From Lactuca virosa (Eukaryota > Streptophyta > Magnoliopsida > Asterales > Asteraceae), in NCBI GenBank assembly GCA_928212115.1, contig CAKMRJ010005523.1:249828668-249892667 (forward strand): a stretch of DNA of 64,000 nt, in the 5' to 3' direction. Shown here in pieces: positions 35,195-45,476 of the stretch (positions are counted from its first letter, which is position 1; each line of letters starts with the position of its first letter). Position numbers and translations under genes: made by a program. Below the pieces are notes generated by a model. It had not been told where the DNA came from. It made no database searches and was given only the letters and a program-made list of their open reading frames with translations.

Positions 35195-35960
35195 TTAGAT
35201 AATGGACTTACCTGAAGTAGAGTCATACAATTTGACTTTACCATCTCTTAGATCTCTCAGGTAATCTGGGCAGCTTCGCTTCCAATGTCCCTTCAATTGG
35301 AAGTAGAAAAATATGGACTCTTTAGGAGTGACACGTGGAACTATCTCAGACTTGGCCTTTCTTTTATGGTCAAACTTTTTGACCATGGTCAATTTCTCTC
35401 CCTTAGGAGAAGAAATCATTTCTGGATCAACATTGTCATTACCTATGTCCATGGAAATTTGGGAGGTAGATCTTCCAAACAAATTTGTTTGACCAGTGTG
35501 CCAGAGCATTGCTGCTTCAGCAGCAATTAGCAAATATGTCAGATCAATGAGGGTCACGTTGTGGTCGGTCATATAGTAGTCCTTAACGAACTGACTATAT
35601 GACTTAGGAAGTGATTGAAGAACCATGTCAACAGCCAGCTTCCTTGGGAAAACGACACCCAATATTCCCATTCTGTTAATGTGCAAACTTCATCTTCAGG
35701 ACGTGTGCACACACAGAACTTCCATCTCGGTGTCTGCATGCCAATAGGGCTTGAGTGACGTTGAACTTTTCAAGTCGCCGAAAACGTGGGTCAGGGAGAT
35801 TTACAGGAGGAGGTGGAGGAAGTGAAGTATGATTTCTAGTTCCACCAATGCACGAACAATGGATTGATCTTTCACCTTGATCGACACGTGGAAGATCATC
35901 TTCAGAAGGAAAGCCTTTTCCAAAGGATTGAGGAAGACCATAGTTGTCAGAACTAGACAT
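35195..35960 (-). pseudogene. copia gag, broken
   Basis: An N-terminal piece (MSSSDNYGLPQSFGKGFPSE, 35960-35676) and a main piece (35686-35195) lie in different frames. The main piece has VDMVLQSLPKSYSQFVKDYY, the conserved copia gag helix region, and ends KGHWKRSCPDYLRDLRDGKV. The first two Cys of the CCHC knuckle have become Phe (FFYFQLKGHWKRSC), so RNA binding would be lost. This gag type is common in Tork/Angela-like copia elements. Confidence 0.8.
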
Positions 35961-37370
35961 CTACAAAAGGGAGAAATTCAAGTTAGTTGATTTAATCCTT
36001 AATATAACACCCAAATGAAATATTAAGGCTAGGACCCAACACAATAATTCACAATTCGGAAGAGGGATGTCATAATCCAATTGTAAGTTATTTGAAGGTA
36101 GGTAAATGACGATTTACCAATTCCACCATGAAAACGAAATTTTAAACATATTAGGTTTTAGATGAAATTCCTAGATCTTTTGAGATTCATTGAACTTTTC
36201 AATGACATGTTTAATCTCGATTATGGCCTTCAAGTTTGTGACTGAGATACTGAGGATCATAGACAAGGTGTGAATAACCATGCAAATTAGCTTGGTACTC
36301 TCGATGCCATTTATCACCAAATCAATGTGCCGGTTAACCACACACGCTCCATTGATCAATGATAATTTACGAGAAACCCATTTTCATCATTAGTGTGCCG
36401 GTTAACCACACACACTCCACTAACTGACCAATAAGGTGCAATGTGCAATTTCATGGATTAGCATCAAATTCACATTTTTCCTAAAGTAACTAAGATTGAG
36501 AATTTATAAAAGTGTTTAGTTACTTTACAATTCATTATACTTTTAATGGACGTTTAAGTGTCCTATCAAACCCATTCAGCTAACGACCCTCCACTGGTCA
36601 AGGGTGCGGTGGGTAAGAATCGATACCCAATGGCAGTCATTTTACAGGCCGCTTTCTTAAACACCCCTTATAGACCAGCTTCGTGAATGAGGCCTACTAA
36701 CGGTAAGACTGACCTTTTCTCTTATACATATAATATATTAGACTTTTAATTTTATATAGTATAAGGGTGTATTTTAAACTTTTAAAATACTAAGTGGTTT
36801 AATATTTTAATAAATTAAACTTTTAATTAATTAAATTTAAACCATATTATGGATTTATTCATTCTCTCTTTTAATTAAACACTTAATTAATTTAATAAAA
36901 TCCATGAGGGTGTATTTTTAAACTATGAAAAATTATTAGGGTTTTACCATTTAAATTTCCAAAAATTATATCTTTTAATTTCAAATTCAAACTATCAAAC
37001 CAAAAGGGTGCGATTTGAAACTTTTCAGAATCTAGGTTAAATCTTTGAATCAGAATAATCTTATATTATCCAAATTTAACCAAATCCTTTAATTTTGATA
37101 AGGATATGATGATACCAATCAGAAAAATTGATTTTAGGCATTAAAAATGAGTTATGGTAATTATCCAAATCAAAATCAAATCTGAAAATAAAATTTTTAG
37201 GTATCTAACGAGTCAACCCATCGAGTTGGGAAAGGAACTCGTCGAGTTCACCCAACTCGTCGAGTTCAACATTGAACTCGTCGAGTTCAGCAGTCAGACA
37301 GCCAAAAAAATCGATTTCTTGTTCTTTGGACAATTCGCTCTTGCACCAATTCAATTGAAAAACATCCTAG

Positions 37371-37383
37371 GCTCTGATACCAC
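37371..37383 (-). other. primer binding site (tRNA-iMet)
   Basis: GTGGTATCAGAGC on the minus strand directly inside the 5' LTR at 37384. Confidence 0.93.
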
Positions 37384-38206
37384 TGATGAGTTTTGAGCAT
37401 ATCTACATTCCTATGTGATCATGCAACCCTAATTGTTTTGGATTTAAGTTTTTCTCTATTGAACATACAAATACGAACACCAAAGCAATAACCATAGATC
37501 TAGCATATACAATTAAAAATTCATATATAATATTAGGGTTTGATCATTACCTCACTTGTTATGTAGTAATAACAAGAACCACCTTGACTCTTGAAAGCTT
37601 AGTGCCCTAAATGTTGCACATCTAATGGAGTCACAAACACCCAATGGAAAGGATGAATAGTAGAGATGAGGAAATCGGCTAGCGTTCTCTTAAAATGCTT
37701 ACATAGCCGAAAATCCCATATTGGAGGGTTCCTTATATAGCTGTGGGCTGCTAGGGTTATTGGAGGAAACCCTAATTCCTGCTTAAGGCTTAAGCAGCCC
37801 ATGGACTCCTCCTTATGATGCATTGGACGAAATCTATAATGCCTCCCTATAGGATTTCGTCCACTCCTAATTAAGGAGTCCATAATCCTAGTCCTGCAAC
37901 TATCAGTGATTTGCAAAACAGCCACTCCATTATTAATCAGTTCCTTTAATCCTAAAATTAATATCAAATTAATTTCTGATTAATCACCAATTAATAATAT
38001 GATTTCCAAATAATATATTATTCTTGTGATATATTAATAAATCCATTTTGAGCACCAGTTTATTATTCATATAATAGATCCTACTCTCTCTCTCCACTTG
38101 TCATCCTGTCAAGTTGCATGAATGAAGGCAACCCAAAAGGTCCATGCTACAAATCAAATCAAGTACATACCAATTATAGTTATAGGCTTAGACACCTAAT
38201 CCAACA
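37384..38206 (-). repeat. 5' LTR of decayed copia
   Basis: 823 bp, starts TGTTGGATTAGGTG on the minus strand; matched by 30500-31319. Confidence 0.93.
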
Positions 38207-38211
38207 CAACT

Positions 38212-38836
38212 AACCTCCAACATCGGAACCTTAATCGCGTACAATTTACCTCCAAAATCGAAACCTTAATTCATATTTTAATGATTTTTTTTAATTATAA
38301 CATTCATTCTTTAAAGAATTAACATTAATTGTAAAACATATAAAAAACCATGATTCCTCTATTTTTGAAACAATCAACGTCAAAATCCATGGAGATTGAA
38401 AATGTCTTTTCCCATTCTCTAGTTGATTACCTCTTGTAAGTTTTTTTTTTAAATAGTTATGGTGAGATTGTTATATGAGAACGAATGTGATGAATATTTG
38501 GAAACAATTGAAAAATGCAAACGAAAATTTTATTAATTCCATATATATTGCTTATTAATTAATGAAAAATAAATAAACTCATTGCAAAATTCCATAATTA
38601 CCCCAGACTATTGATTGGTCCAAAATTGGTCATACATTCACACAATATTTGTTGGTTATATATATATATAGATATATATATATATAATAGTATATATATA
38701 TATATATATATATAGATATATATATATAGACACACACACATATGATTGGTTCAATGAGAACAACAATAAAGTGAGAACCCTACATTTATGTTATTGATCA
38801 TCAATGAATATATACACCAAACATTATTATTCTCAT

Positions 38837-38885
<49 letters not shown>

Positions 38886-38890
38886 ATATA
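38212..38890. other. AT-rich host DNA with TA microsatellites
   Basis: TA/GATA-rich runs at about 38657-38742 and 38838-38893. Nothing coding is seen. Confidence 0.6.
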
Positions 38891-38891
38891 T

Positions 38892-39268
38892 ATCAAGGTT
38901 GTAAAAAACGTTCGACGTTAGCTAATCGGTGGACTGAGGATAAAGGATTAATCAGCTAGGCGGAGATTAATCGGGGATCATTAATTGTTAATTCGTTGAA
39001 TTTCTTAAAAAATTAAATATGTCTAATATCATAACAAAGTTCGTAAATACCACTAATATCATAACAAAATAGGTTAACATGATTAATACAACACTAATCA
39101 TTCCTCGGATAATTTTTATTGAGACAGAACTTCTCCAAAGTGTTGAAATTTCATCATTTTCTACTGTTTCATTCATTTTGTGGGCAGGGATTAATCGCTA
39201 GGCGTCCTCTAGTCGATCGAGTAGCACCTGAGATTAATCGGGACCTAGTCGAGATATTTGCAACACTG
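38892..39268. mobile_element. putative MITE rich in GATTAATCG motifs
   Basis: Imperfect inverted ends, TATCAAGGTTGTAAA at the left and the complement of TATCAGTGTTGCAAA at the right, enclose about 375 bp with repeated GATTAATCG and CTAGNCG motifs. It sits between two TA microsatellites, so a TA target duplication cannot be distinguished from the repeats. The superfamily is uncertain. Confidence 0.5.
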
Positions 39269-39427
39269 ATATATATATATATATAGATATATAAATATAT
39301 ATATATATATAGATATATATAGATATATATATATATGATAATTATGCTAGCAAAAACGGCTCCAACATGTTGTGACCAATTTAAATGCTCATAAATGGTC
39401 ATAAATATTGTTTTAAGAAAATTTAAC

Positions 39428-41272
39428 TGTAACATCCCGAAATTCAGGTACAGCTATTTAACCCTCCTCTTTTGTCAAGTTGTCAGGATTAGTCCCTGAG
39501 TGGGAAAAGTTGCAAATGAGTACGTCGGGCGTACTGGAGAGTACGCTGCGCGTACTCATGCACTTGAAATGGACGCGAACCCTTTAAGGTACGCTGGGCG
39601 TACCAAAGTTACGCTGGACGTAACTAGTCCAGATGTAAACCGTAAATGAGACTTGTGCACTATATAAGGAATGATATGGCCTTATCCTCAGCCACCATTT
39701 CGAAGAGAGAAACCCTAAGAGAACATTTCCTTCGTCCTAAAGCTTGTGTGTGAGGGTTTTGAGCTAAAAGTGCCTTTATGTGTTAGTGAAGAAGAAGAGG
39801 AGGTGCTTGTGAAGGCTAGAAGTTGGAGTACAAGCTTGGATCTGAGTTCTTCAGAGGAAGGAGCTTCACTTAGAGGTAAAAAGCTCAGAACTTTCCTCTT
39901 TATTTTGGTTTGGTGATTCATGGTCCATTTCTAGGGTTAAAGTCCCAAAGGTGGAGACTTTATGAGCACAAGGGACTCCATGGACCTAGATCTGTCCCGT
40001 TTCAGTGATATATGTGTTGTAGATCCATAAAAATCCCAACTTGGTCGTCATTAGGGAGTTATGTTTGAGTTATGGGCTTTAAAGTGTTGGAAGTGGAATG
40101 ATTTGGGTGTTGGTGACTCTTACAGCCATGCAAAGGCTTAAAGTCACCAACTTTATGGATTAAGAGGCTAAGGGGTAGTCAGATCTGAAAGTTGGACGTG
40201 TGTCTTAACTGTTTAATACCCCAAAAGCTAAGGAGTCTGAAACTGGGAGTTACGCTGGGCGTAATCCCAGTACGCGCGGCGTAGGGGGTCGCGTTCCCCG
40301 TTTCTGTGAGGTCGCCGGGTACGCCCAACGTACAGGTTCGCTACGCGCAGCGTAACCCGGAGAGTTGACTTTTGTTGACTTTTAGGGTTTGGTCAAACAA
40401 TTGGACTTTTGGGACCGTTGAGGGGTAAAATGGTCTTTTAGCCTTTTGAGAGTGCTAAGAGAGGGAACATTCTAGCCTTGAGAGCTGTATTGATTAGAGT
40501 GCTTATTCCATGTGATTAGGCGGAGGCTAGAGCAAATTTTACCGAGTTCGAGATTACCGAGTTACCCGAGGTGAGTCTTCTCGCTATACTGTACCTGGAA
40601 GGGTACCTATGTGTGACCGGAAGGTCTTGTATGCTATGATGTATGTGCTATACGCGGTTATGTGATATGGGTGACCGGAAGGTCTTGTATGCTATGATGT
40701 ATGTGCTATACGCGGTTATGTGATATGGGTGACCGCAAGGTCTTGTATGCTATGAGATGTATGTGCTATATCCGGTTATGTGATATGTATGTGCTATGTA
40801 TGTTATGTATGGTATGGACCGGAAGGTCAAGATGACATGGACCGGAAGGTCAAGATGATATGGACCGGAAGGTCAAGATGATATGGACCGGAAGGTCAAG
40901 AGGTTACGGACCGGAAGGTCGATACGGGTAGGACCGGAAGGTCTACCGGGATTTGGGACAGAAGTCCCTGAGACACATGGATCGGAAGATCCTACAGAGT
41001 TATGGCCTGGAAAGGCGTATGTGTGGTATGTGGTATTTTGGGGAACTCACTAAGCATTTATGTGTACAGTTGTTATGATATGTGTTTCAGGTACTAGCGA
41101 GGATCGCGGGAAGGCGCCGGCATGATTCGTACACACTTACGGAGTTTATGTTATTGAGATTCTGGGACATGTTTTGTTATGACACAGTGAATACATTATG
41201 TTTTATGATTATCGTGTGATTGAAAGTGTGATTAAAAAATGAAAAATTGTTTTGAAAAATTACGTCGTTACA
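39428..41272 (+). repeat. 5' LTR of the non-autonomous gypsy element
   Basis: 1,845 bp. Four TACGC-type palindromes (39521-39622) stand just upstream of the TATA box TATATAAGG at 39661; four more lie at 40251-40354. A GACCGGAAGGTC array occupies about 40613-40990. Confidence 0.95.
40613..40990 (+). repeat. GACCGGAAGGTC hairpin array in LTR
   Basis: Two or three 58-bp units (start 40613, 40671, 40729) followed by 23-24-bp units. Nearly all contain GACC-GGAA-GGTC, a 4-bp stem with a GNRA-type loop. The second LTR has the same array at about 46660-47035. Confidence 0.9.
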
Positions 41273-41274
41273 AG

Positions 41275-41287
41275 TTGGTATCAGAGC
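41275..41287 (+). other. primer binding site (tRNA-iMet)
   Basis: TTGGTATCAGAGC, 2 nt after the LTR. Confidence 0.93.
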
Positions 41288-41883
41288 CTTGGTTTGAGGG
41301 ATTTGGGTGCATCTTCGGATGAATCTGAACTCAAACTGAGGAATTGAGAAAGTTTTTCATAAAATAAACAATTTTTCTAAAAGAGTAAAAGATTTTGAGA
41401 AAGGTAGAAGGAAGCAGTGTGTACGATCAGCCAGCGCCTGAACGGTGATTTCCCAAAATACCCTTACATTATGTGTTATGAGATATGTTATGATATGATA
41501 TGCATGCTAGAGTAGGCCAGGTATTCATATTAGGACTAGAGTGGCCTGATTTGTGATGCCTTAGCCTAGGAAGGATTTTGTCGCTATGTGATGCTTGAGA
41601 GCAAGTAGGTAGCAGTGAGGAGATGAAGAGAGGTCTACCGAAGGGTAGCCTATGCCAGTAAGATATAGAGTACTTGCGATCTAGGATCCAAGGAGGAGGA
41701 CTTAGGGTGAATATTGATGAGGTGTGGACGGTAGTATAGGGCCCGTACTACTGAAGACACCGGAGCAGTGCGCACTCTAAGTAAGAATCCTTTGGGTACT
41801 AGAGAACAAGTAGGGTTGAGTGATCGAGTGCAAGTATGCTCGAGCGAGTCTCTGATATTATTATGTTGTATTTGAGAGACATC

Positions 41884-43058
41884 ATGGTTGGGACACGTCA
41901 CAGACCTGAGCCAAGTGGCGTGAGTGACGAGGAGCTTCGTCAGATGATCCACGATGAGGTGGCAGCGGCAATTCGAGCCGAGATTCCGGAGATGTTGGGT
42001 CTATCAAGACCACATTGATTGAGACTTTTGATGAGCGGTATGCAACGGTGACTGAGGCTGCGGCTGCTGCAGCTACTGCAGCAGTGGCTGCTGCCAGACC
42101 TCAGGGAGGTGACTCGTTGTTGCTTCGAGAGTCAGCAGCACGGAGCCACCAGAGTTTGATGGGACGCAGGATCCGATCGCTGCGATGAGATGGATTGCTG
42201 ATATGGAGGGATGCTTCTACACGTGTTCATGTCTGGAGCATCTGAGGGTACGGTTCGCGTTGAACCAGCTTCGCTTGGGAGCGAAGGATTAGTGGAAGTA
42301 CGTGACGACGAGCTTCACTCTTGCAGAGATTTCAGTGGTGACCTGGGAGAGGTTCACCATCATGTTTAGAGATGAGTATGTTCCCCTTATGGAGAGGGAA
42401 CAGTTGGTTCAGGAGTTCTTGACCCTCAAGCAGCGTACTGATTTGGTTACTGTGGTTACCAGGAAGTTTCATGAGAGGGCGATGTTCTGCCCTGAGCAGG
42501 TGTGTACTGAGCAGGCACGCATGAGCCGGTATTTGGGCGATTTGAGGAGGGATATACGGGAGTTCGTGACGAACTCGACTTACCGGACATTTGCTGAGCT
42601 TCAGGAAAATGCCCGGAAGAGGGAGATTGAGTTGGAGACTCAGGCCAGGGAGGAGGCCGAGTCTCAGAGGAGGGATCGGCGGCCGACACAGTCTCAGCCG
42701 ACAGCCAAGCGGGCAAAGTCCGCGGATACGAGATCTGGAGGCCAGAAGGGCCGCACTTGTGTGAAGTGCGGCAAGGGACATGATGGGGTCTGTCGATCGG
42801 GTGCTTGCTACAAGTGTGGCAAGGAAGGGCATATTGCCAAGGATTGCCCCAAGGGATTTATGATTTGCTTTCATTGCAACCAGACTGGCCATCGAAAGGC
42901 CGAGTGCCCGCAGCTACATCAGGAATCAGCACAGGGATCTGCACCTGCTGCTAGGGTTACCGAGGTTCGGCCAGCGAAGGCAGAGGCACCGAAGGCTCGT
43001 GGAAGAGCTTTCCAGTTGACAGCGGAGGAGGTCCGCGCAGCGCCCGATGTTGTGGCTG
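41884..43058 (+). pseudogene. gypsy gag, frameshifted
   Basis: Starts MVGTRHRPEPSG. A frame change near 42000 and a TAG near 42290 (GAKD-stop-WKY, where Trp would be expected) break it. From 42302 the frame is open and contains the retrotransposon gag core (FTIMFRDEYVPLMEREQLVQ; TYRTFAELQENARKREIE) and three cysteine knuckles: CVKCGKGHDGVC, CYKCGKEGHIAKDC and CFHCNQTGHRKAEC (about 42758-42907). It ends RAAPDVVAG, where a candidate intron begins. Gag would package the RNA; because the main core is open the protein may have been made until recently. Confidence 0.85.
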
Positions 43059-43110
43059 GTATGTATTCTTTATTGATTTATGATGGGATGAGATATTGTG
43101 CTATGCATAG
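43059..43110 (+). other. candidate 52-nt intron at the gag-protease junction
   Basis: GTATGT donor at 43059 and TATGCATAG acceptor ending at 43110. Removing the 52 nt joins GCT G to GT ACT TTT and moves from the gag frame to the protease frame. In the related chromovirus of this window the same site is continuous (SGTFLV at about residues 409-414). 52 nt is short for a plant intron, so an unspliced insertion is possible. Confidence 0.5.
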
Positions 43111-43797
43111 GTACTTTTCTTGTGAGTTCTGTACCTGCCTTAGTGTTATTTGACTCGGGTACGAGTCGATCATTTGTGTCGATAGCGTTTAGTCGACACA
43201 TTAGTAGCCGACGAGAGGCGTTGAGACGACCTTTACGAGTTTCCATAGCTGACGAGCGAGCGGTGTATGCTACGGATGTGATTCGAGGATGTGTACTCGA
43301 GATCTTCAGCGTTGAGTTCCCGATAGATCTGGTCCCGATAGCGATGGGGGACGTATGTGTCATAGTGGGCATGGATTGGTTGAGCTGATTTGGGGCTGTC
43401 ATAGACTGCGAGCGACAGTTAGTGACGATACGAGACCCCAGTGGGGGAGTACTTACGGTGTACGGCGAGGGTACCCGATGTGGGTCGGCGTTTTGTTCTG
43501 CCGCCAGAACGAGACAGAGTTTGCAGCAGGGCTGCAGCGGGTTTGTAGCCTATGTGATGGACACACGAGAGGCCACTGGGAGGCCAAGTTCGATGGATGA
43601 CGTTCCAATAGTGCATGACTTCCCGGATGTTTTTCCCGAGGGGTTGTCGGGTGTGCCTCCCGAGAGGCAGGTAGAGTTCCGCATTGATTTGGTTCCAGGG
43701 GCAGCGCCTATCGCCAAGGCGCCTTATCGCCTCGCGCCGCCAGAGACGCATGAGTTATCCTCGCAGCTTCAGGAGCTACTGGGGAAGGGTGTTTTGT
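43111..43797 (+). pseudogene. gypsy protease and start of reverse transcriptase, truncated
   Basis: Protease active site LFDSGTSRSFVS at about 43146-43182 and the later VIVGMDWLS block are intact, followed by a TGA at 43386. The same frame continues to FRIDLVPGAAPIAKAPYRLA, the conserved entry to RT, and stops at QELLGKGVL. The RT active site, RNase H and integrase core are absent; a tandem array begins 13 bp later. Confidence 0.87.
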
Positions 43798-43810
43798 AAT
43801 GGCGATTGCA

Positions 43811-44290
43811 GTCAGAGGTTGTTGTGATGCTACGGGAAGCCGTAGTACTCACTAGTCAGAGGTTGTTATGATGCTACGGGAAGCCGTAGTACTCACTAGT
43901 TAGAGGTTGTTGTGATGCTACGGGAAGCCGTAGTACTCACTAGTCAGAGGTTGTTGTGATGCTACGGGAAGCCGTAGTACTCACTAGTCAGAGGTTGTTG
44001 TGATGCTACGGGAAGCCGTAGTACTCACTAGTCAGAGGTTGTTGTGATGCTACGGGAAGCTGTAGTACTCACTGGTCAGAGGTTGTTGTGATGCTAGAGG
44101 TGGTTATGATGCTACGGGAAGCCGTAGTACCCACTAGTCAGAGCTTGTTATGATGCTATGGGAAGCCGTAGTACTAGCTAGTCAGAGGTTGTGGTGATAC
44201 CGCGGGAAGCCGTAGTACTCACCAGTCAATGAGAAGTTGATGTGATGCTACGGGGGAAACGTAGTTCATGCTAGTCAGCGAGAAGTTGTC
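43811..44290 (+). repeat. 44-bp tandem array replacing RT
   Basis: At least six regular 44-bp units begin at 43811, 43855, 43899, 43943, 43987 and 44031, then degraded units continue to about 44290. Each contains CTACGG-GAAG-CCGTAG, a 6-bp stem with 4-nt loop, and a TAGTACTCACTAGT segment. Confidence 0.93.
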
Positions 44291-44829
44291 ATTATAAATT
44301 ACTCTTTGATCAGAGCATGGTGTAGAGGAGTTTTAGGCATGGGATGGCCCTAATTTACGAGTTTTTGGGCACCTGGTGGTTGGACCAGGGGCGAGACCGG
44401 GGTCTCCTCAATGATAGGGAGTCATTATGGTCGAAGTGAGGTGTGGTCATCACAATCCGAAAGAATGGGATAAGTGAGGTACGCATGGGTTACGAGAAAT
44501 GAGTTCTGAGTTGAGTGCTTCGTTGGGACGAGTGGTTCCAACTCTTGGACGGACCAAACTCTCGAGTTGAGTTTGGCTCTGGTGGTGCGTTGGATAGGCG
44601 AGATGAGATTCTGGATTCTGAGGTGGGTTCCATGTTGAGGAATATTGTTGTCATATGATGTCTTAGACCTGTATCGGTCAGTACTCAGGTACGGGTGGTA
44701 CCGCAAGTTGCATGGAACGATGGGTATCAGATGATAGAGGTCGGGGTTGAGTCGATCTCCGGTTGGGAAGGTAGCATTCGCTTAGGGTTAAGCGAACTTC
44801 GTGACTTGAGTGTCACTGGGCCGAGGTAG
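44291..44829 (+). other. non-coding filler of the non-autonomous element
   Basis: No gypsy protein motif in any frame. Origin unknown; it may be captured or rearranged sequence. Confidence 0.5.
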
Positions 44830-45438
44830 TTGTTGTATGGGAGGAGGTGTCGGACTCCCGTTTGTTGGGGAGAGGTAGGGCAGCGCGTGACGGGTAGCAC
44901 TGAGATAGTGCTTCAGACGACAGAGCAGATACAACAGGTTAGACAGAGGTTACTGACGGCTCAGAGTCGTCAAAAGAGTTATGCGGATCAGCGACGATCT
45001 GAGCTAAAGTTCCAGGTGGGGGACTTCGTACTCCTGAAAGTGTCCCCTTGGAAAGGAGTGATCCGATTTAGGAAGAGGGGCAAGCTGGGGCCCCGGTACA
45101 TCGGTTCGTTCAGGGTGACCGCGAGGGTGGGCAAGGTAGCATATCGGTTGGAGCTACCTGCGAAGTTGAGCCAGATTCACAATACCTTCCACGTGTCTCA
45201 GTTGAGGAAGTGTATAGCCGACGAGTCGGCGGTGGAACCACTGGAGGATATTCAGGTGGATGCGAGCCTGGATTATGCTGAGAGGCCAATCGCGATTGTG
45301 GATCGAAAGATCAAGGTTCTGAGGAACAAGGAGGTGCCCCTGGTTCAGGTTCAGTGGCATCATCGGAGGGGGTCTGAGCTAACATGGGAGACAGAGTCAG
45401 AGATGCGGGAGCAGCATCCGGAGTTGTTTACAGCATGA
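44830..45438 (+). CDS. gypsy integrase C-terminus with chromodomain-like end (fragment)
   Basis: 202 codons open from an internal Met (MLYGRRCRTPVCWGEVGQ) to the normal end of the polyprotein. It contains FQVGDFVLLKVSPWKGVI and RYIGSFRVTARVGKVAYRLE (GPY/F-type module), then VDRKIKVLRNKEVPLVQVQW and LTWETESEMREQHPELF (chromodomain-like). The integrase core that should precede it is missing, so it has no catalytic role. It may still be expressed from a larger transcript. It stays open while its catalytic neighbours are gone. Confidence 0.85.
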   Translation: MLYGRRCRTPVCWGEVGQRVTGSTEIVLQTTEQIQQVRQRLLTAQSRQKSYADQRRSELKFQVGDFVLLKVSPWKGVIRFRKRGKLGPRYIGSFRVTARVGKVAYRLELPAKLSQIHNTFHVSQLRKCIADESAVEPLEDIQVDASLDYAERPIAIVDRKIKVLRNKEVPLVQVQWHHRRGSELTWETESEMREQHPELFTA

Positions 45439-45461
45439 GACTTCGAGGGCGAAGTCTGGTT

Positions 45462-45476
45462 CTAGTGGGGGAGAAT
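45462..45476 (+). other. polypurine tract
   Basis: AGTGGGGGAGAAT directly before the 3' LTR. Confidence 0.88.

Larger units (their letters stand above)
30500..38206 (-). mobile_element. decayed Ty1/copia element
   Basis: LTRs of about 820 bp (37384-38206 is the 5' LTR, 30500-31319 the 3' LTR) start TGTTGGATTAGG and end CTCATCA on the minus strand. The target duplication is CAACT (30495-30499, 38207-38211). The primer site TGGTATCAGAGC is on the minus strand at 37371-37383. Gag is recognisable at 35195-35960. Only scattered scraps of pol remain, for example KDLVHIDVYW, an integrase entry motif, near 34600-34625. Much of 31320-34300 has no coding sense. The LTRs differ visibly, so the copy is old and non-functional. 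Confidence 0.92.

Noticed and set aside
39715..39921. 68-codon minus frame repeated at 45764-45976
   Set aside because: Duplicated because it is in both LTRs of one element; no other support for coding.
42332..42892. 186-codon frame on the minus strand
   Set aside because: It is antisense to the gypsy gag region, has no motif of its own and is best explained by base composition.
43811..44290. Possible CRISPR-like array
   Set aside because: The 44-bp units are contiguous tandem repeats without spacers, inside a plant retrotransposon.
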